Source of the DNA: Terramyces sp. JEL0728
Lineage: Eukaryota; Chytridiomycota; Chytridiomycetes; Rhizophydiales; Terramycetaceae
Assembly: GCA_027603945.1 (NCBI GenBank)
Contig: JADIIU010000020.1
Span: 1-64,000 of the forward strand
Length of the DNA stretch: 64,000 nt
Direction of reading: 5' to 3'
This document shows positions 21,573 to 33,759 of this stretch, piece by piece; within the stretch, counting starts at the first letter, position 1, and each line of letters begins with the position of its first letter. A model generated the notes under the pieces. That model was not told where the DNA came from. It did no database searches and saw only the letters and a list, made by a program, of their open reading frames with translations. A program made the translations under genes and the position numbers.

Positions 21573-23988
21573 ATGAACGACACTGATTCAATCAGTGGTT
21601 CTTCTACAATAGAACAAAAAATCAAGTTTAAAGCTGCAGCCAAGAAATTCAAAAATTACACTACCAGAGAAGAATCCCCGCTTCACTGCGTTGCGTCAAC
21701 AAATAAACACATTTACGCTGGAGATAGTGTGGGTGTTATTTATGAATGGAATATATCAGAAGATGCCCCATCTCGCTTATTTGTAGGACATTCGAAAAAA
21801 GTGACAAATATTGTTGCTGGTAAAACGACTCTATTTTCTACCAGCGAAGATGCTTCAGTTAAAATTTGGGATCTGGCTACAGGAACTTGCATTAGAACTA
21901 TTATGGGACATTCTGGATCTGTACTTTCAATATGTTTAAATTATCAAGGGAAATTGTTTACTGGAGGACAGGACAAGACTATCAATGAGTGGGACCCTAG
22001 AACTGGTCGGAGAAAGTGGATCATGACTGGTAGTAAGGGTAGTATTCTATGTTTGGCTTCCTCTATTACTTGCCCCGACAGATTGTTTTCTGGCGGCAAC
22101 GACAACATTGTCAGATCGTGGGATACTTCCAGTGGCAGATGTATTCAAACTTTTGAAGGACACGAAGGCGCAGTGCTTAGCATTGCCATTAACGATGGAT
22201 TCTTGTATTCAGCCGGTCGGGACGGTGTCATTCATATGTGGCACTCCAACGATGGATCGTTGCTTCAATCTTTTGCGCCAGAAGATTTCTCTGCTATCAC
22301 ATCCATTATTTTTATTGACAAGGTATTGTACAGTGCAAATGAAAGTATGGTTATTACTCAATGGGACACTAAAGACCAGATTGCCATTGCAACTTATAAA
22401 GGACACAAAGGTCCAATTCAATCGCTTGCGGAACTAGATAATGCAAGTTCGCAACTAGTTAGCTGTGGCACCGACAGTTCAGTAATAGTTTGGAAAACAG
22501 AGAATCAAGGAATTGCACAAAACACCTTCTCGCCACCAACATGTACGTATTTTACTGACAGTAGCAAACGCATTCTATGCACGTCCCGCGTCAATCAGCG
22601 GTTCGCAGTTCAAAAGAAATTCATCCCAGTCAATCGTCAGCGAAGCAGAATCTCACCACTCGATTCAAGATCAGTTACAAAAAGCGCATGAAATCATCAA
22701 CAAGCAAGAGAGAAACAAACTGCGATTGAAAGGTGAGCTATCTGGTACAAAATCAGAATTGAATTTGCTCAAAAACGAGCTAGCTGAAGTAAAACGGCAG
22801 CTTGCATTAAAGAATTCTTTAAGCGAAGAATTGGATGCTGCAAAGGAGATGCTCATCAATTATAATACCGAACTTCAAAGTGCCCAAGAAGCTTATCACA
22901 GCAGTTTGCATTACATGTTTAGAAATTGCGATACTCAATTAAAACGCTCTGCCTTTGAAATCTCTACAGTTTACAAAATAGTAAATGGAGAATATGGCGC
23001 AATGCTGGGTAAATCCAAAAAGGAACAAAAGATTATCCCTGATCGAGTCTGGGATTTCGATTCCGACTGGGACTCTGACTGTGATGTTCCTGAAGATAAA
23101 TGTTGGTGGAGAAAATCTAGTAAACCAGAAAAGCGACTGAAAAATATTTCAAGCGCTTACTTTATACCAACTATTGAAAAGGAAGTTGTCAAACAACAGC
23201 CAATATCAGAACTACAGCCGCCTGAAAACCAACCAGCTTTGAAGCAATTCAAATTATCCGCTAAAAAATCCCTATCTAATCTTTTTATGGGGAGATTATT
23301 TGGAAGCGAAGAGATTAAAAAGGAAGTTATTCAACCACATTTACCTACCCCAGCCATGGCAGAACCTCAATTTGTAAGTCAGGATAGTGAAGAAATCTCT
23401 CCACTGTCTGATAAAAAGATCAAATACAAAAATACAGATCCTAAAAAAAGACATTCGACTACTGCGGTTCCAGCCAGTACAACCGAAACCAAACCTATCC
23501 GTATCAATAGAAATAGCATGATTGTCGGGCATGCTACTCCAAATTTTGGTGGTTGGCTAAACCCTGTGGGAAAATCTCACTCACCAGTTCCGGAAGAAGG
23601 CTCCCCGATTTCTGGATCTCCTGTATACTCTCCTTCAGACTCTTTGGGTAGAAACAAACGTAACTCTGTAAAAGTAAACACTTCTGAAGTTTACCGGTTT
23701 GAAAGCGCCGAATCTTTGGATTTCAGAAATATTCCCCAATCTCCTCAGTCCCAGTTTTCTGGGTCTCCAACTTCGCCAATCTCTATCGATGATATTGATG
23801 ACGAAGACTTTGGCGGACAGACTATTGCTAGGCTTGGTAGAATTTCAAGTGCGAATAGGAATGGAAAACACAGACCTATTTCCGTACAGGCTAAGCCAAC
23901 CGTTATCACCCCTCCTGTTTCTGACTCTGAAGAGAAACCTACAAAACCAGAAAGATCATCTTGGCTCTCTTGGATGTCTTCTAAATGA
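21573..23988 (+). CDS. WD40-repeat protein with coiled coil and long disordered tail
   Basis: 798 aa; one 19-nt intron at 22543-22561 joins the beta-propeller to the rest. Residues about 45-330 form seven WD40-like blades (for example SEDASVKIWDLATGTCIRTI and GTDSSVIVWK). A coiled coil follows (about 370-450: QDQLQKAHEIINKQERNKLR). Then comes a disordered, Ser/Pro/Lys-rich region with acidic patches (DFDSDWDSDCD) and a Trp-containing C-terminus (SSWLSWMSSK). The propeller resembles general scaffold WD40 proteins; I cannot assign an orthologue. MNDTDSISG is used as the start. Convergent with the ABCA gene, 63 bp apart. Confidence 0.8.
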
Positions 23989-24051
23989 ATCTCAACGTGT
24001 ACTCTGTGATTAATAAAATATTTTGAATGTTAACAATTGATTAAGTTACAT

Positions 24052-27000
24052 TTATTTACTGGTGCCAGATGCGTCGCTTTCGGTGATTACAGTGGTAAAG
24101 ATTTCATCCAGCGTTGTTTGACTAACACCCCAGTTTTCAATTCCTGCATCGTTGGCATGTAGAACGAGGAGGTCAAATACATTTGCCAGCTGAATTGCAT
24201 CTGGTTTGAATCCATATCTTCGACTTTGCTCAAACTGATGTATGCACACTGAGCCTTCAGGCAAAATTGACATGACAAACTGATGTGCTTTATCCATCTT
24301 GTGTGAAGTTATGGACAGTTTGTAGCCACAGCCGTAGTTTTGTTTTAGTGTGGAAGGGGTTCCAAGGCATTTCAAATGTCCTTTGGCCATAATACCAACT
24401 TTTTGACAGCAGACTTCCGCTTCTTCCATTGAGTGAGTGGTCTATAATTACTCTGCGATTACCAATAAAATAGCCCGATTACCTCTTGCAATTGCAATAG
24501 TATCCCAGACAGATCGGCGAACATCTGGATCTAGACCAGTGGTTGGCTCGTCCAGGAATACCACTTTGGGATCGGAAACAAGTGATATTGCAATACTGAC
24601 TCTGCGCTTTTCACCGCCAGACAGCCCTTTCACTAGTCGTTTGGCCAAGTGTAGTAGTTCGACTAGTTCCAAAGCAGCCCTAACTGCAGAATTTTCCAGT
24701 TCCGGACTGATTCCTTTCAAACGAGCATAAAAGAACAAGTGCTCTTCGATAGAGAGGTCGTTCCATAAAATATCAAACTATAATTAATAGATAATTACTT
24801 GGGGACAAACACCAATTGATCTAAAGGCCAACTGTGGATTTTCATAGATATCGAATCCAGCAATTGTTGCTTCTCCCGCAGTTGGAGGGTAAATTCCAGT
24901 CAAAACCGAAATGAGGGTAGTTTTCCCAGCACCATTTGGTCCTAAAAGGCCAAAAACTTCTCCATTTTCAACATAAAACGATACACCTTTTACTGCTTCC
25001 TTTTTTTGGAAGCTATTTTCATACGTTTTCTTCATTCCAAGCATAACCAGAGGAGTATCAGAAGGGTATTTCCGCTCTTTAATTGCGTTTCTTTCTGCTT
25101 TAACATGGTCGTCTTCGTCTTCTGCTACTTCTTCTGATGGTTCGAATTTTTGGAAAACCTACGGTTAGTATTGCTAGTCTACCTTTTCTTCAACGATTCC
25201 ACCTTTTTTCATATAGTTTTGAATATCGGTAATTGGATAATTCCAAGGTCTGCATCTCCCAAAGGTATCGGGGATTACTTGAGTCAAGTAAATTGAGAGA
25301 ATGATCACTACAACGATTTCTACAGACATCAAAATAAACCCGAAAAACACTTGGTCTCCAGGAATCACCATATCCAATGTGTACGACGCTAAAACATTGG
25401 AGGTCGCATGTCGATTTAGTAGTCCAAGAACTCTGTAAAATGCAAAAGGCGGCCAGATCATTACTACCGTCGGGAAAGTTGCCGGGTCGGGGAATACCTG
25501 ATCAAGTATGTACGAAGTGACAACCCCACAAATCACAATCAAAAAGACACCAACATTGGCAACAGATGAAGATTTGAATAACGAGTTGAAGAAGAAAGCC
25601 ATACTAACTTGGACAAACCCCCAGAGTAAGATGGCAATAATTAAAACAGAAAATGCAGTCTCGGTAAAGAGTTCCAATCTTGTAAGATATCCAGTCACAT
25701 AAAACACAAACATAGATACGACATAGCTGATGTAGAAAGTAATGAAAGAGCTGATGTAGTAGCCACTGGCATCTCCTAATCCATTCTAAAGTTAATTTTT
25801 GGCTACCATTCTTAGCATTGCCAAAATTCTTGCTTCTTTATCTTTGACCAATGTTAGTGTAAAGATTGGCAAGAGGAAGGAAATCCCCAAAGGATACAAA
25901 ATCCTGCCAATCACAGATCCAAATGGGAAAAATACCTGTCCTGGCTCCAAATATGGGAAGGCTCGTGTTCCTTGTGTTATCACAGTCTGGGCGAGTTTTG
26001 GATCACTCATTCTTAAGATCCCATTTGAAAGTTGCGATTGCTGCAACAGCTTTCGCAGCCCGGCTGTAGGAAACCCTTGAATGTTGGAGAGTACACCGTT
26101 TTCCCCGATTTGTAACGAATATGAATAATTTTTCTTTGCGTGGTCAATCTGATCGAAATAAATCCCGACATAGGGAGTGTCATCAAGAGCGCCATGTAGA
26201 TTAGCTAATGTCTGTGCCGCTGCAATATCTTGTGAAAGTGCTTGGACAGCAGAACTGACTGGCTGTATCTTTGATAGTTTGTCTATTGAGGATTGAATAG
26301 CGGAATAAAGGTAATCGGACAGTGATTGTTGATCAGTGAAATTTTGCAAAAAGAACGGCACCTGTTGATAGCCCGATACTGAGAGCGAGCTTGACAATGT
26401 ATACCACCTAGGTTCTATTGTGTCCAAGATACCATTAGCGCTTTGGCCGCTCTTAAAGTAGGGAATCCCAGCCGGGATTTGCGATGCGTTTGAAACTGGA
26501 GACAGTTTTGGAACTGTTCCAATTAGTGAAGACGTGACAGAAGTAGATGAACCAACAATAGCCCATGGCCGCATTTGGTATGACGAAAATGTTCGAGCCA
26601 GACTACCGTAAATATCCACTTACCTGAGAGCTTGTTTGGCATATGGATCTACCAAATTTGTGCCACCATTAGTTGGCGCCAAAACATCTAGCCAACCTGA
26701 CAATATTTCAGAAGTATATGCGCTAGGTTAGTGGAGATCTTACGAGTCCTTAGTTGAGTAAGTATGAAGCGGGCTTGGTGAATTTTCATAAGCACTTGTG
26801 TTTGAGAGAATATAGTCTTCGCCAAACCATTGCACACCTAATTTTTAAGTCGTATTTACATGGCAAACTTCCAGCTACTGACAGTGCAGTCAGTTCAGAC
26901 AGTGGATCTCTTCCAGTAACATCAACCAAGGACAATCTACTTAGATAATTCACGGCTCTGACAGGGAGCGTTGCGTATGGAATATCGCTTGCATTAAACC

Positions 27001-27707
27001 TGGTAATTCCAATCCCAGATATGTTGTAAATTGGCCAGTTTTGTTGATTTGTCGAATCAGCCATTGAACAGTATTGCACTTGATATGTTGGGGACCCATC
27101 AGAGTACTCTGCGATAATGATCTTTAGCAGGAAGGCAAGAATAATCATAATAAACGGACACAGTGTAATACAACAGATGTTTTCAAACCACTGGCGTTTT
27201 TGATAGCTAACTGCACGTCTGCTGAATGCTCTAAAATTAGCACTGGGATAACCTGAATTGAAACGGTTTCCTCAATTCGATATTCTTGACTTCTCCAGTT
27301 TTTTTAGTTTTATATCTGATCGAATCTGTCGGTCCTAGAGTTCCTGGCGTTCCCGGTCTTGCGGAAGGAGTCAGGACAGTATTTACAACGGTGATTGGAA
27401 ATGCCTCGAATCCAGGCGTTTCTGTTCGTTTTGGTCTATTTTTTGAAGGGTAAGACAAGGTGTCGTACAGATATGGTGCAGAGTTTGGGTTCGCACCTCT
27501 GCTTAAAGATACTTCTCCCCTTTCCAAATCAAGGTGAGAATTTAATTTTCTTGTTGGCATTGAATTGTTTCTGAACAGGGCATCATCATCCGTCTTCAAC
27601 CTTGGATATATCTTTACAATTTCCGATTGCGAATCCCTTTTCCCATAGTCTACTGATTGTCCCTCAGGTTCAGTAATCTCTTCCTCTTTGAGAGGATTAT
27701 CTTCCAT
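24052..27707 (-). CDS. ABCA-type half-size ABC transporter
   Basis: 1160 aa from nine exons. Introns: 27231-27252, 26838-26859, 26723-26743, 26603-26623, 25786-25806, 25159-25182, 24778-24798 and 24442-24462. The 24-nt intron is the longest I resolved. Order: cytosolic N-terminus (about 155 residues), first TM helix ([15 protein letters not shown]), a large luminal loop (about 190-500), five or six further TM helices (about 520-770), then one nucleotide-binding domain. The NBD shows Walker [10 protein letters not shown], signature LSGGEKRR, Walker B VVFLDEP and H-loop TTHSM. One TM domain plus one NBD indicates a half-transporter that probably dimerises; A-type proteins usually move lipids. 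Substrate unknown. Confidence 0.9.
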
Positions 27708-28271
27708 TCTGCTGAAAGCCTGCCAAGCTGATTTTTCATATTTATAAGTGCAGCCACAACATTGACAATATCAACATTAAAATTAAAATATTTACCATCA
27801 ATTAAAAACAAATATTACAGAGATCTCAGCCGCAACAGCTACCACATATTACCGATTATTGGCTGTATATGCCGAAGCGAAATAATTTTGAGTGTTGGCT
27901 GGGCTGCGTGGTTTTGATTAATGCTTTTGATTTGAGACAGGACTTGGATCTAGTGAGACGGAAGAGATCTGCAGCCATTTGGAATTAAACTCGCTATATT
28001 ACAGGTTTTTAACTCTGTTCCTCAATGCAAGTGACTTGCTCAAAAATGTTGAAATTTGTGTAACAATCGGCACAGATGGTAAAAACAATTCTACAGTAAT
28101 AGGATGCAGCGGATAATCAAATTGCCGCCCAGCATTTTGCTTTTGCAATCTATTCCAAATTTTCTTCCAAAGCGTGTTTCACATGAGGTGAAACCAAGAA
28201 TTACCAAACTGAGATCGGGCCTGCGAACCGCAATTGTTGACTTGAAAGTTTGACCGCTCTGAAACTTTCCT
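27708..28271. promoter_or_regulatory. Divergent intergenic region, ABCA / metallopeptidase
   Basis: 564 bp separating two divergent start codons. AT-rich on the ABCA side with A/T runs around 27770-27810, less so toward the metallopeptidase. A minus-strand ORF (28091-28327) overlaps the peptidase start and lacks gene-like composition. No RNA gene or repeat is seen. Confidence 0.4.
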
Positions 28272-29564
28272 ATGCTTACATTAATATTTGCTGCCCTTGC
28301 GCATTGCACGCCAACAGGACCCTCCATTACTAGACTTGATAGAACTGGCGCTTACTCCAAAGATATCACATACACAACTTTCTACGATCGGAAATCTGCA
28401 GCAAAGGTAGAAAAAGATTCCCAATCATCTTTCCAATTCCAGTTTACCTGCGATGGTGTGGACGACACTAAATGCCAATACGTCAAAAATTCATTTATTA
28501 GTGCAGGAAATAGAATCGCCAAGCAGCTGCAACTAAAGAGCAGCGTTCAAGTACAAGTCCAATTTCATTCATTTTGCAAAGCTATGAACCAAGGTTCAAA
28601 TTGCGATCAAGTCAACAATATCATTGGCAGAGCAACCCCTGCTGCATATTTCCCTGGCAGAACTTTTGGTTCTGACTGGTATTACTACCCACAAGCACTC
28701 GTAAAGCAAATGAAGCTAAACCAAAACTTGAACTATGCTGCTGTCGATATCTTTGCTGAATTCAACTCTGATTTTGATTTCTACTTTAAGGATCAAAACA
28801 TTCCGATTAAAGCTAATCAATCAGACTTTGAGTTTGTCATTTGCCATGAAATGACCCACGGCTTAGGGTTCGAATCGAACTTGGCTCAATACTCGTCTTA
28901 CTATGATGGCAATGGATTCCATGTTACCTCCAATGATCAGTACATTGCTCCTCTTCCTTTTGCACAGGGCAACTCACTCTCTTCTGCAACTGCCTCTACG
29001 TTGGCACCGCTTTCTATTTGGGATTCTTTTGTCCATTCGAGCAATTCTTCCTTTGCTGATTTGGGGAGAAGAGTTACCAGTTTCAAGCAAAACCAGGCAC
29101 CATTGAATCAATTTGTAACCACCTTTGAATCTAGCGGAGATCCCTACAATGCTGCTAATGAAATGATGCAGCATATATCGGGCGGCGTCAACCAAATCTT
29201 TTTCAATACCAATGACAAGCAGTCTGTGGAATTGTTTTCTGTTTCTAGATATGTTCAAGGATCCTCGTTAGTGCATGTTAATCAAAGCATGAGTAGTACC
29301 GCAGATTTTTTGATGATTCCGGTGATGAAGCCGCTTTTGGGACAGTCTTTAGATGACATTATATCAAAAGCAAAATCCAATGGAATCTACGGACCTGGCA
29401 TTTTAGGTATCATGTCAACAATCGGATGGCCAACTGCAAATCTACCTCAGATCAACAATCTGGAAATTGCAACCAATTTTGGTGGATATGCCAGTGCAAG
29501 TGTTGCTAAATCAATTTTGTTGAATGTATTGTTTGTAGGAATCGTCACTCTAATAAAAGCATAA
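28272..29564 (+). CDS. Secreted zinc metallopeptidase, HExxHGxGF type
   Basis: 430 aa, intronless. A signal peptide (MLTLIFAALAHCTP) and a pro-like region precede the zinc-binding HEMTHGLGF (residues 192-200), the HExxHxxGx pattern in which the Gly-rich extension is metzincin-like. Cysteines at about 60, 68, 102 and 110 suggest disulphides. The C-terminus is hydrophobic (SILLNVLFVGIVTLIKA), fitting GPI anchoring or a tail helix. The family looks like extracellular metallopeptidases of fungi and protists, but I do not know an exact group. The lack of introns sets it apart from its housekeeping neighbours. A wall-remodelling or host-digestion role is inferred. Confidence 0.82.
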   Translation: MLTLIFAALAHCTPTGPSITRLDRTGAYSKDITYTTFYDRKSAAKVEKDSQSSFQFQFTCDGVDDTKCQYVKNSFISAGNRIAKQLQLKSSVQVQVQFHSFCKAMNQGSNCDQVNNIIGRATPAAYFPGRTFGSDWYYYPQALVKQMKLNQNLNYAAVDIFAEFNSDFDFYFKDQNIPIKANQSDFEFVICHEMTHGLGFESNLAQYSSYYDGNGFHVTSNDQYIAPLPFAQGNSLSSATASTLAPLSIWDSFVHSSNSSFADLGRRVTSFKQNQAPLNQFVTTFESSGDPYNAANEMMQHISGGVNQIFFNTNDKQSVELFSVSRYVQGSSLVHVNQSMSSTADFLMIPVMKPLLGQSLDDIISKAKSNGIYGPGILGIMSTIGWPTANLPQINNLEIATNFGGYASASVAKSILLNVLFVGIVTLIKA

Positions 29565-29683
29565 GTGAGTCGCATCAATCTTTTAACCTAATTTCAAGAT
29601 CTTTTCTTCCATTGGTGGAGTCCTCCAGCCATCTCAATTAAATATCACGTCTTTTAAAAAATTTCCATTTTCGAAATCTGGAA

Positions 29684-32321
29684 ATGTTTTGGAAGTTTGG
29701 ATTTCACAATGCCTCAGCAATTGAAGGAATAATAGAAAAGGAAGGAGCGACACTTGATGATGTGATGCGCGAAGAAGAGCTATTGCAGGAAGTGAAAGCA
29801 CAGAACGCCAAACTGCTGGAATTGTACCCTTCACTAACGTAGTTTATGTCGACCGCAGAATATCAAAACCTTGCTGGAATACGTTACTCAAAATGACAGT
29901 CTAGACGAACAGAAAAAGTTCAAGTATTCCGCTCTTGATGTAGGTATCCGTTTGTAGCAAGTGAAATTTTCGGTTGCGAAATAATGACACTAATAGATGC
30001 GCTATTTCAGAACAGGGACATTTTGACAGATTTCTGGAACTTTCTCGCTACAGCAGACAATTTAAACTCATTAAACGCAACTTATTTTGCAAAAATCAAC
30101 ACCGTCTTACTGACAAAAAAGACTGCTGCAATGGTAGAGTTTTTAAAGGAAACTCCAGCAGCGTACAAAAACTTGGTGAAGCATCTTAGCTGTAATCCAA
30201 TTGCGGATTTGATTTTGAATATCATTAAAGTGGAAGATTTAAATGAAGGGCAAGGGGTATTGAAGGTTCAAAATCCTAATTATAGTGGCTTAAAGAGCAA
30301 GGATTAATTGAGAATTTGGTTTCTTTATTGGATCCTAAATTAGAGCCAGAGGTATTTATTGCTTAATTCAGTGCCATTCTATTGCTTCACAAACTTTGAT
30401 TGATATTGTTACGCTTACGTATCAACCCGTCAATGCATTTGATCCGAATGCCGCACCAGAATTACCTAGACCAAGCGGCGGAAACAATAATCTGCTCATA
30501 ATGGAAATGAAAACGTAATTAATTTTCAACCTAGTGAAAAAATATTAACCCAACTAATCGACTATATGCTTGACAGAACCAGTGCCCACTGCACTACCAG
30601 TTTAATTAACGGCATCAGTGTTATTATGGAACTTATAAGACGCTATTGCAGGTAGGTTTCCTTTGACGCAAGTGAAATTGAGTCGGCAGAAGTTCAACAC
30701 CACGAATTTAATGTTCGTAATCAAAACGGAAACCCAAACACACCATACCCTGGAATTGATAAAATTATCGCTCTGTCCATTGATCTGAATGATTTATTTT
30801 ACGTATTTTGCGGTAATTTGTCCAAATTTGCATATGCACTGGATAATCCGTTAAGTGTGGTAATAGGCTTGTTTATATAGAATGAATCAGTTGAAACAAC
30901 TGTTGGAAAACAAATTCCACTTGGATCTGAAAGGTTGAAGATTTGTGAGCTGTTTGCCGAATTTATCCACTTGCAATATTTATTTGCCTCCAGTCCATTG
31001 TTTGATATGATGGTTTGTCCTAGCGAAGATGAAAGCACGGCGCCAGAAATCACAGTTGTTGATGGTCTTATCATGCTGACTGAAACATTTATCCGAGAAA
31101 AGATTATGGAGAGATGCATTGTAATTGTTGGTAACGTTAGGGACTATTCTTTGCATTCCCGTGGAACAACTTTATTCACTCTGTCGTGTATGACATGATT
31201 GCCAAAATCTTTAATACTTATTCCTTTACTTCAAACCTTGCAGGTCAATATGGTTATCAAAAATCTCCAAGCGAACTGGCTTTGAATGACATTAACGAAG
31301 AGCCAACCTACTCGCAATTGAAAATGAAAGTCGTAAGACAAACAGTAAAGAAACTAATTGCATCCATATTCCAAAGTGGCACTTTGATTCAACAGATCAC
31401 AAATGCTCAACGACTTAACGATTACCATGTGTAAGCTCTTCAATAATACTAGTGAACAACCCAAAGGATTCAGACTAGGATATATGGGCCACCTGACTTA
31501 TATTTCAGAAGAAACATGTAAATTGTTTGAAAAGTGTGCCGAGGAATTGGACGACGAACTACATAGTAAATCAATAGTAACAGCAGATTATATTCATTCT
31601 GAAGAATGGCACGAGTATGTCAACCACACATTCCGCCAAACACAAGAAACCGATCGCCAAACCTTGGGAGGCACAAAACCTGAACAAGTTGGCGGTGTTT
31701 CCGCATTTGGAGGCGGTGGTTCAGCCGTTGATGATGATTTCAAATCTAAACCAGTAGTCTTGGCAAAAACCGTAGTTCATGATATTGATGATGATACTGC
31801 GGAAAAGAATATGCACTCTGATTCCATTGATGCATATAATGATCAATTTACAAGGTATCTATGCCAACAGATGGTCAAGGATTTGCCTGATAGATTTTTG
31901 GGTGCAGATAGCTCTGACGACGAAGAAGAAAAGAAATGGATAGGGTATTTATAACTGATATTAGTGATGTTGAAGACAAAGAAGTAGAGTTTGATATTAA
32001 TGAGGCAATATCTCATGACGCATTATTTGCTGCCCGTAATTTCCACAGGGACGGAGATGATGAAACAATGAGTGATGATTTGGAATCCGTACAGCAAGAA
32101 ATGGAAGATTTCCCATCAAGTGCTGTTGCAGACGTACTTTTTCCTAACCATAGTCGCAAAACGATCCTTTGCGAAATCTTCCCAAACTAGTTGAAGGAAT
32201 AGAAACACTGTCACCAACATCCACTTCAGGAACTGCTTCTACATGGGAAGCCGATTTTTCAAACATGAAAATTACATCTGATACACCTATTCCTGAAAAT
32301 CCTTTAGATGATATAAAGTAA
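29684..32321 (+). CDS. SAP185: SAPS-domain protein, PP2A/Sit4-type phosphatase regulatory subunit
   Basis: Regulatory subunit of PP6/Sit4 phosphatases. 804 aa from 12 exons, the highest intron count in the window. Introns: 29824-29842, 29924-29943, 30266-30285, 30352-30371, 30515-30534, 30652-30672, 30860-30880, 31121-31140, 31431-31452, 31945-31964 and 32134-32153. Hallmarks: N-terminal MFWKFGFHNASAIEGII, RPQNIKTLLEYVTQ, KYPFVASEIFGCEI, FPWNNFIHSVVYDMI and FRLGYMGHLTYI. The C-terminus is acidic and disordered (SSDDEEEKKW), as in yeast SAPs. The symbol is given for the family; which SAP paralog is nearest cannot be told. Spliced length is an exact multiple of three. Confidence 0.93.
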
Positions 32322-32557
32322 TATTCTGGAATTTTGAAGCAAAAATATAGTTTTACAATTTATCTGTTGTGTTTCTGATTTATTTAGAGTTCCTGTGTTG
32401 TCGGAATTCCGCAGTGCTTCCAATTTCCTCTAAAGTTTCCTAGTATATTTGCGGGCAGATTCATTTCAGGCTAAACCAGCTGCGGACATGCTAAATTTGG
32501 TTTGGCCAGCTCATTTTTCGTCACGGCGAGTCAGGTGGAATACTTTTTCAAAAAACT

Positions 32558-33701
32558 ATGGTCGCTACAACAATTCTACTTCCAGTCATTGATTTACAAC
32601 CTTACATTAATGTTCCAAACTCTGAAGCGGCACAAAAGGAATGCAAGAAGGTGTTTGATATTTTACACTAGTTGGCAGAAGCAATTACCGCTTACTCTGC
32701 ATTCGCTATTAAAGACCCAAGAGTTACTGAGCAAGAAAATTCCGACTTTTTGGATTTAATGGAGGACTATTTCAATCAATCTCATGAAGAAAAACTAAAG
32801 GATGCAAGGCCAGATTTGCACTACCAAGTAGGTTCAACTCCGGAATGCACTGAATTGCCAAGATGTGGAAGAGACGAAAGCTGTGTTCAAAGAGTAGAAA
32901 AGGTGCCTTGTCTCTAAGATAGATGAAATCAGAAGATAAGCCATTCGAATTTGACAAGCCAGACCCAAAATGGAGATTTGTAATTAATACCTGATCTAGT
33001 TCTGGAGAATGGGAACACCTCCAACCGAAACTAAATTCAAACAGCTGAACGCAAGTCCCGTTATTCCAGAAGGTATGGTAGTTCTAACGACAGCTTTCCC
33101 TGAATGGGAACACAGCATGAATCACTGGGGTAACAGGTTGTTGAATGCTGTTACGATTGTAAGTGAAATGCTTGCAGTTGGTTTGGGCTTGCCAGCGGAC
33201 ACATTTACCAAGCTTTCTGTTGGAGGTCCGCATCTTTTAGCTCCTACTGGTTCAGATTTGGAAAAGTATGGCCAATTAAACACTGTTTTAGCAGGATTCC
33301 ATACCGACTTGAACTTTTTGACCATCCACGGCAAATCTAGATTCGCTGGATTGCATATCTGGACTAAATCTGGAGATAAGCTTTTGGCAAAGATTCCTGA
33401 TGGGTGCCTGCTGGTTCAAGCTGCCAAGCAAATTGAATTCTTGACTGGTGGCCAAATCTTGGCAGGATTCCACGAAGTTGTAGTTGTCCAAGATACTCTG
33501 AAAGCAATTGAAAGACAAAAGGCTGCAAATCGTCCTATTTGGAGAATTTCCTCAACTCTCTTTTTCCACTTGGCTTCTGACCACATTCTTGAGCCATTAG
33601 ACGATTTCAAAACCAAAGAAAATGTGGAATTATATCCTAGACAATACGTAGGGGAGCAAGTTCAAAGAGAGCTTGGGTTTTTGGAGCTGGCAAGCAAGTA
33701 G
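32558..33701 (+). CDS. 2-oxoglutarate/Fe(II)-dependent oxygenase (isopenicillin-N-synthase-like)
   Basis: 360 aa from four exons, introns 32651-32671, 32903-32922 and 32980-32999. The double-stranded beta-helix part has the iron ligands His and Asp in GFHTDLNFLTIHG and the distal His probably in LAGFHEVVVV, with an Arg in ANRPIWRISS positioned to bind 2-oxoglutarate. The N-terminal VIDLQPYINVP is typical of the isopenicillin-N-synthase / DIOX superfamily, as is KPDPKWRFFWRMG across an exon junction. These proteins hydroxylate or oxidise small molecules; the substrate is not predictable. It sits tandem between SAPS and MPP10, with no functional link evident. Confidence 0.83.
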
Positions 33702-33759
33702 TAAATTTACCATTGAAATTTTTTTAACTCGACTTTTTTTTTGTTTTTTTGTAGAGCAA

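Noticed and set aside
28091..28327. 78-codon minus-strand ORF upstream of the metallopeptidase
   Set aside because: Overlaps the peptidase signal peptide and lacks any supporting feature.
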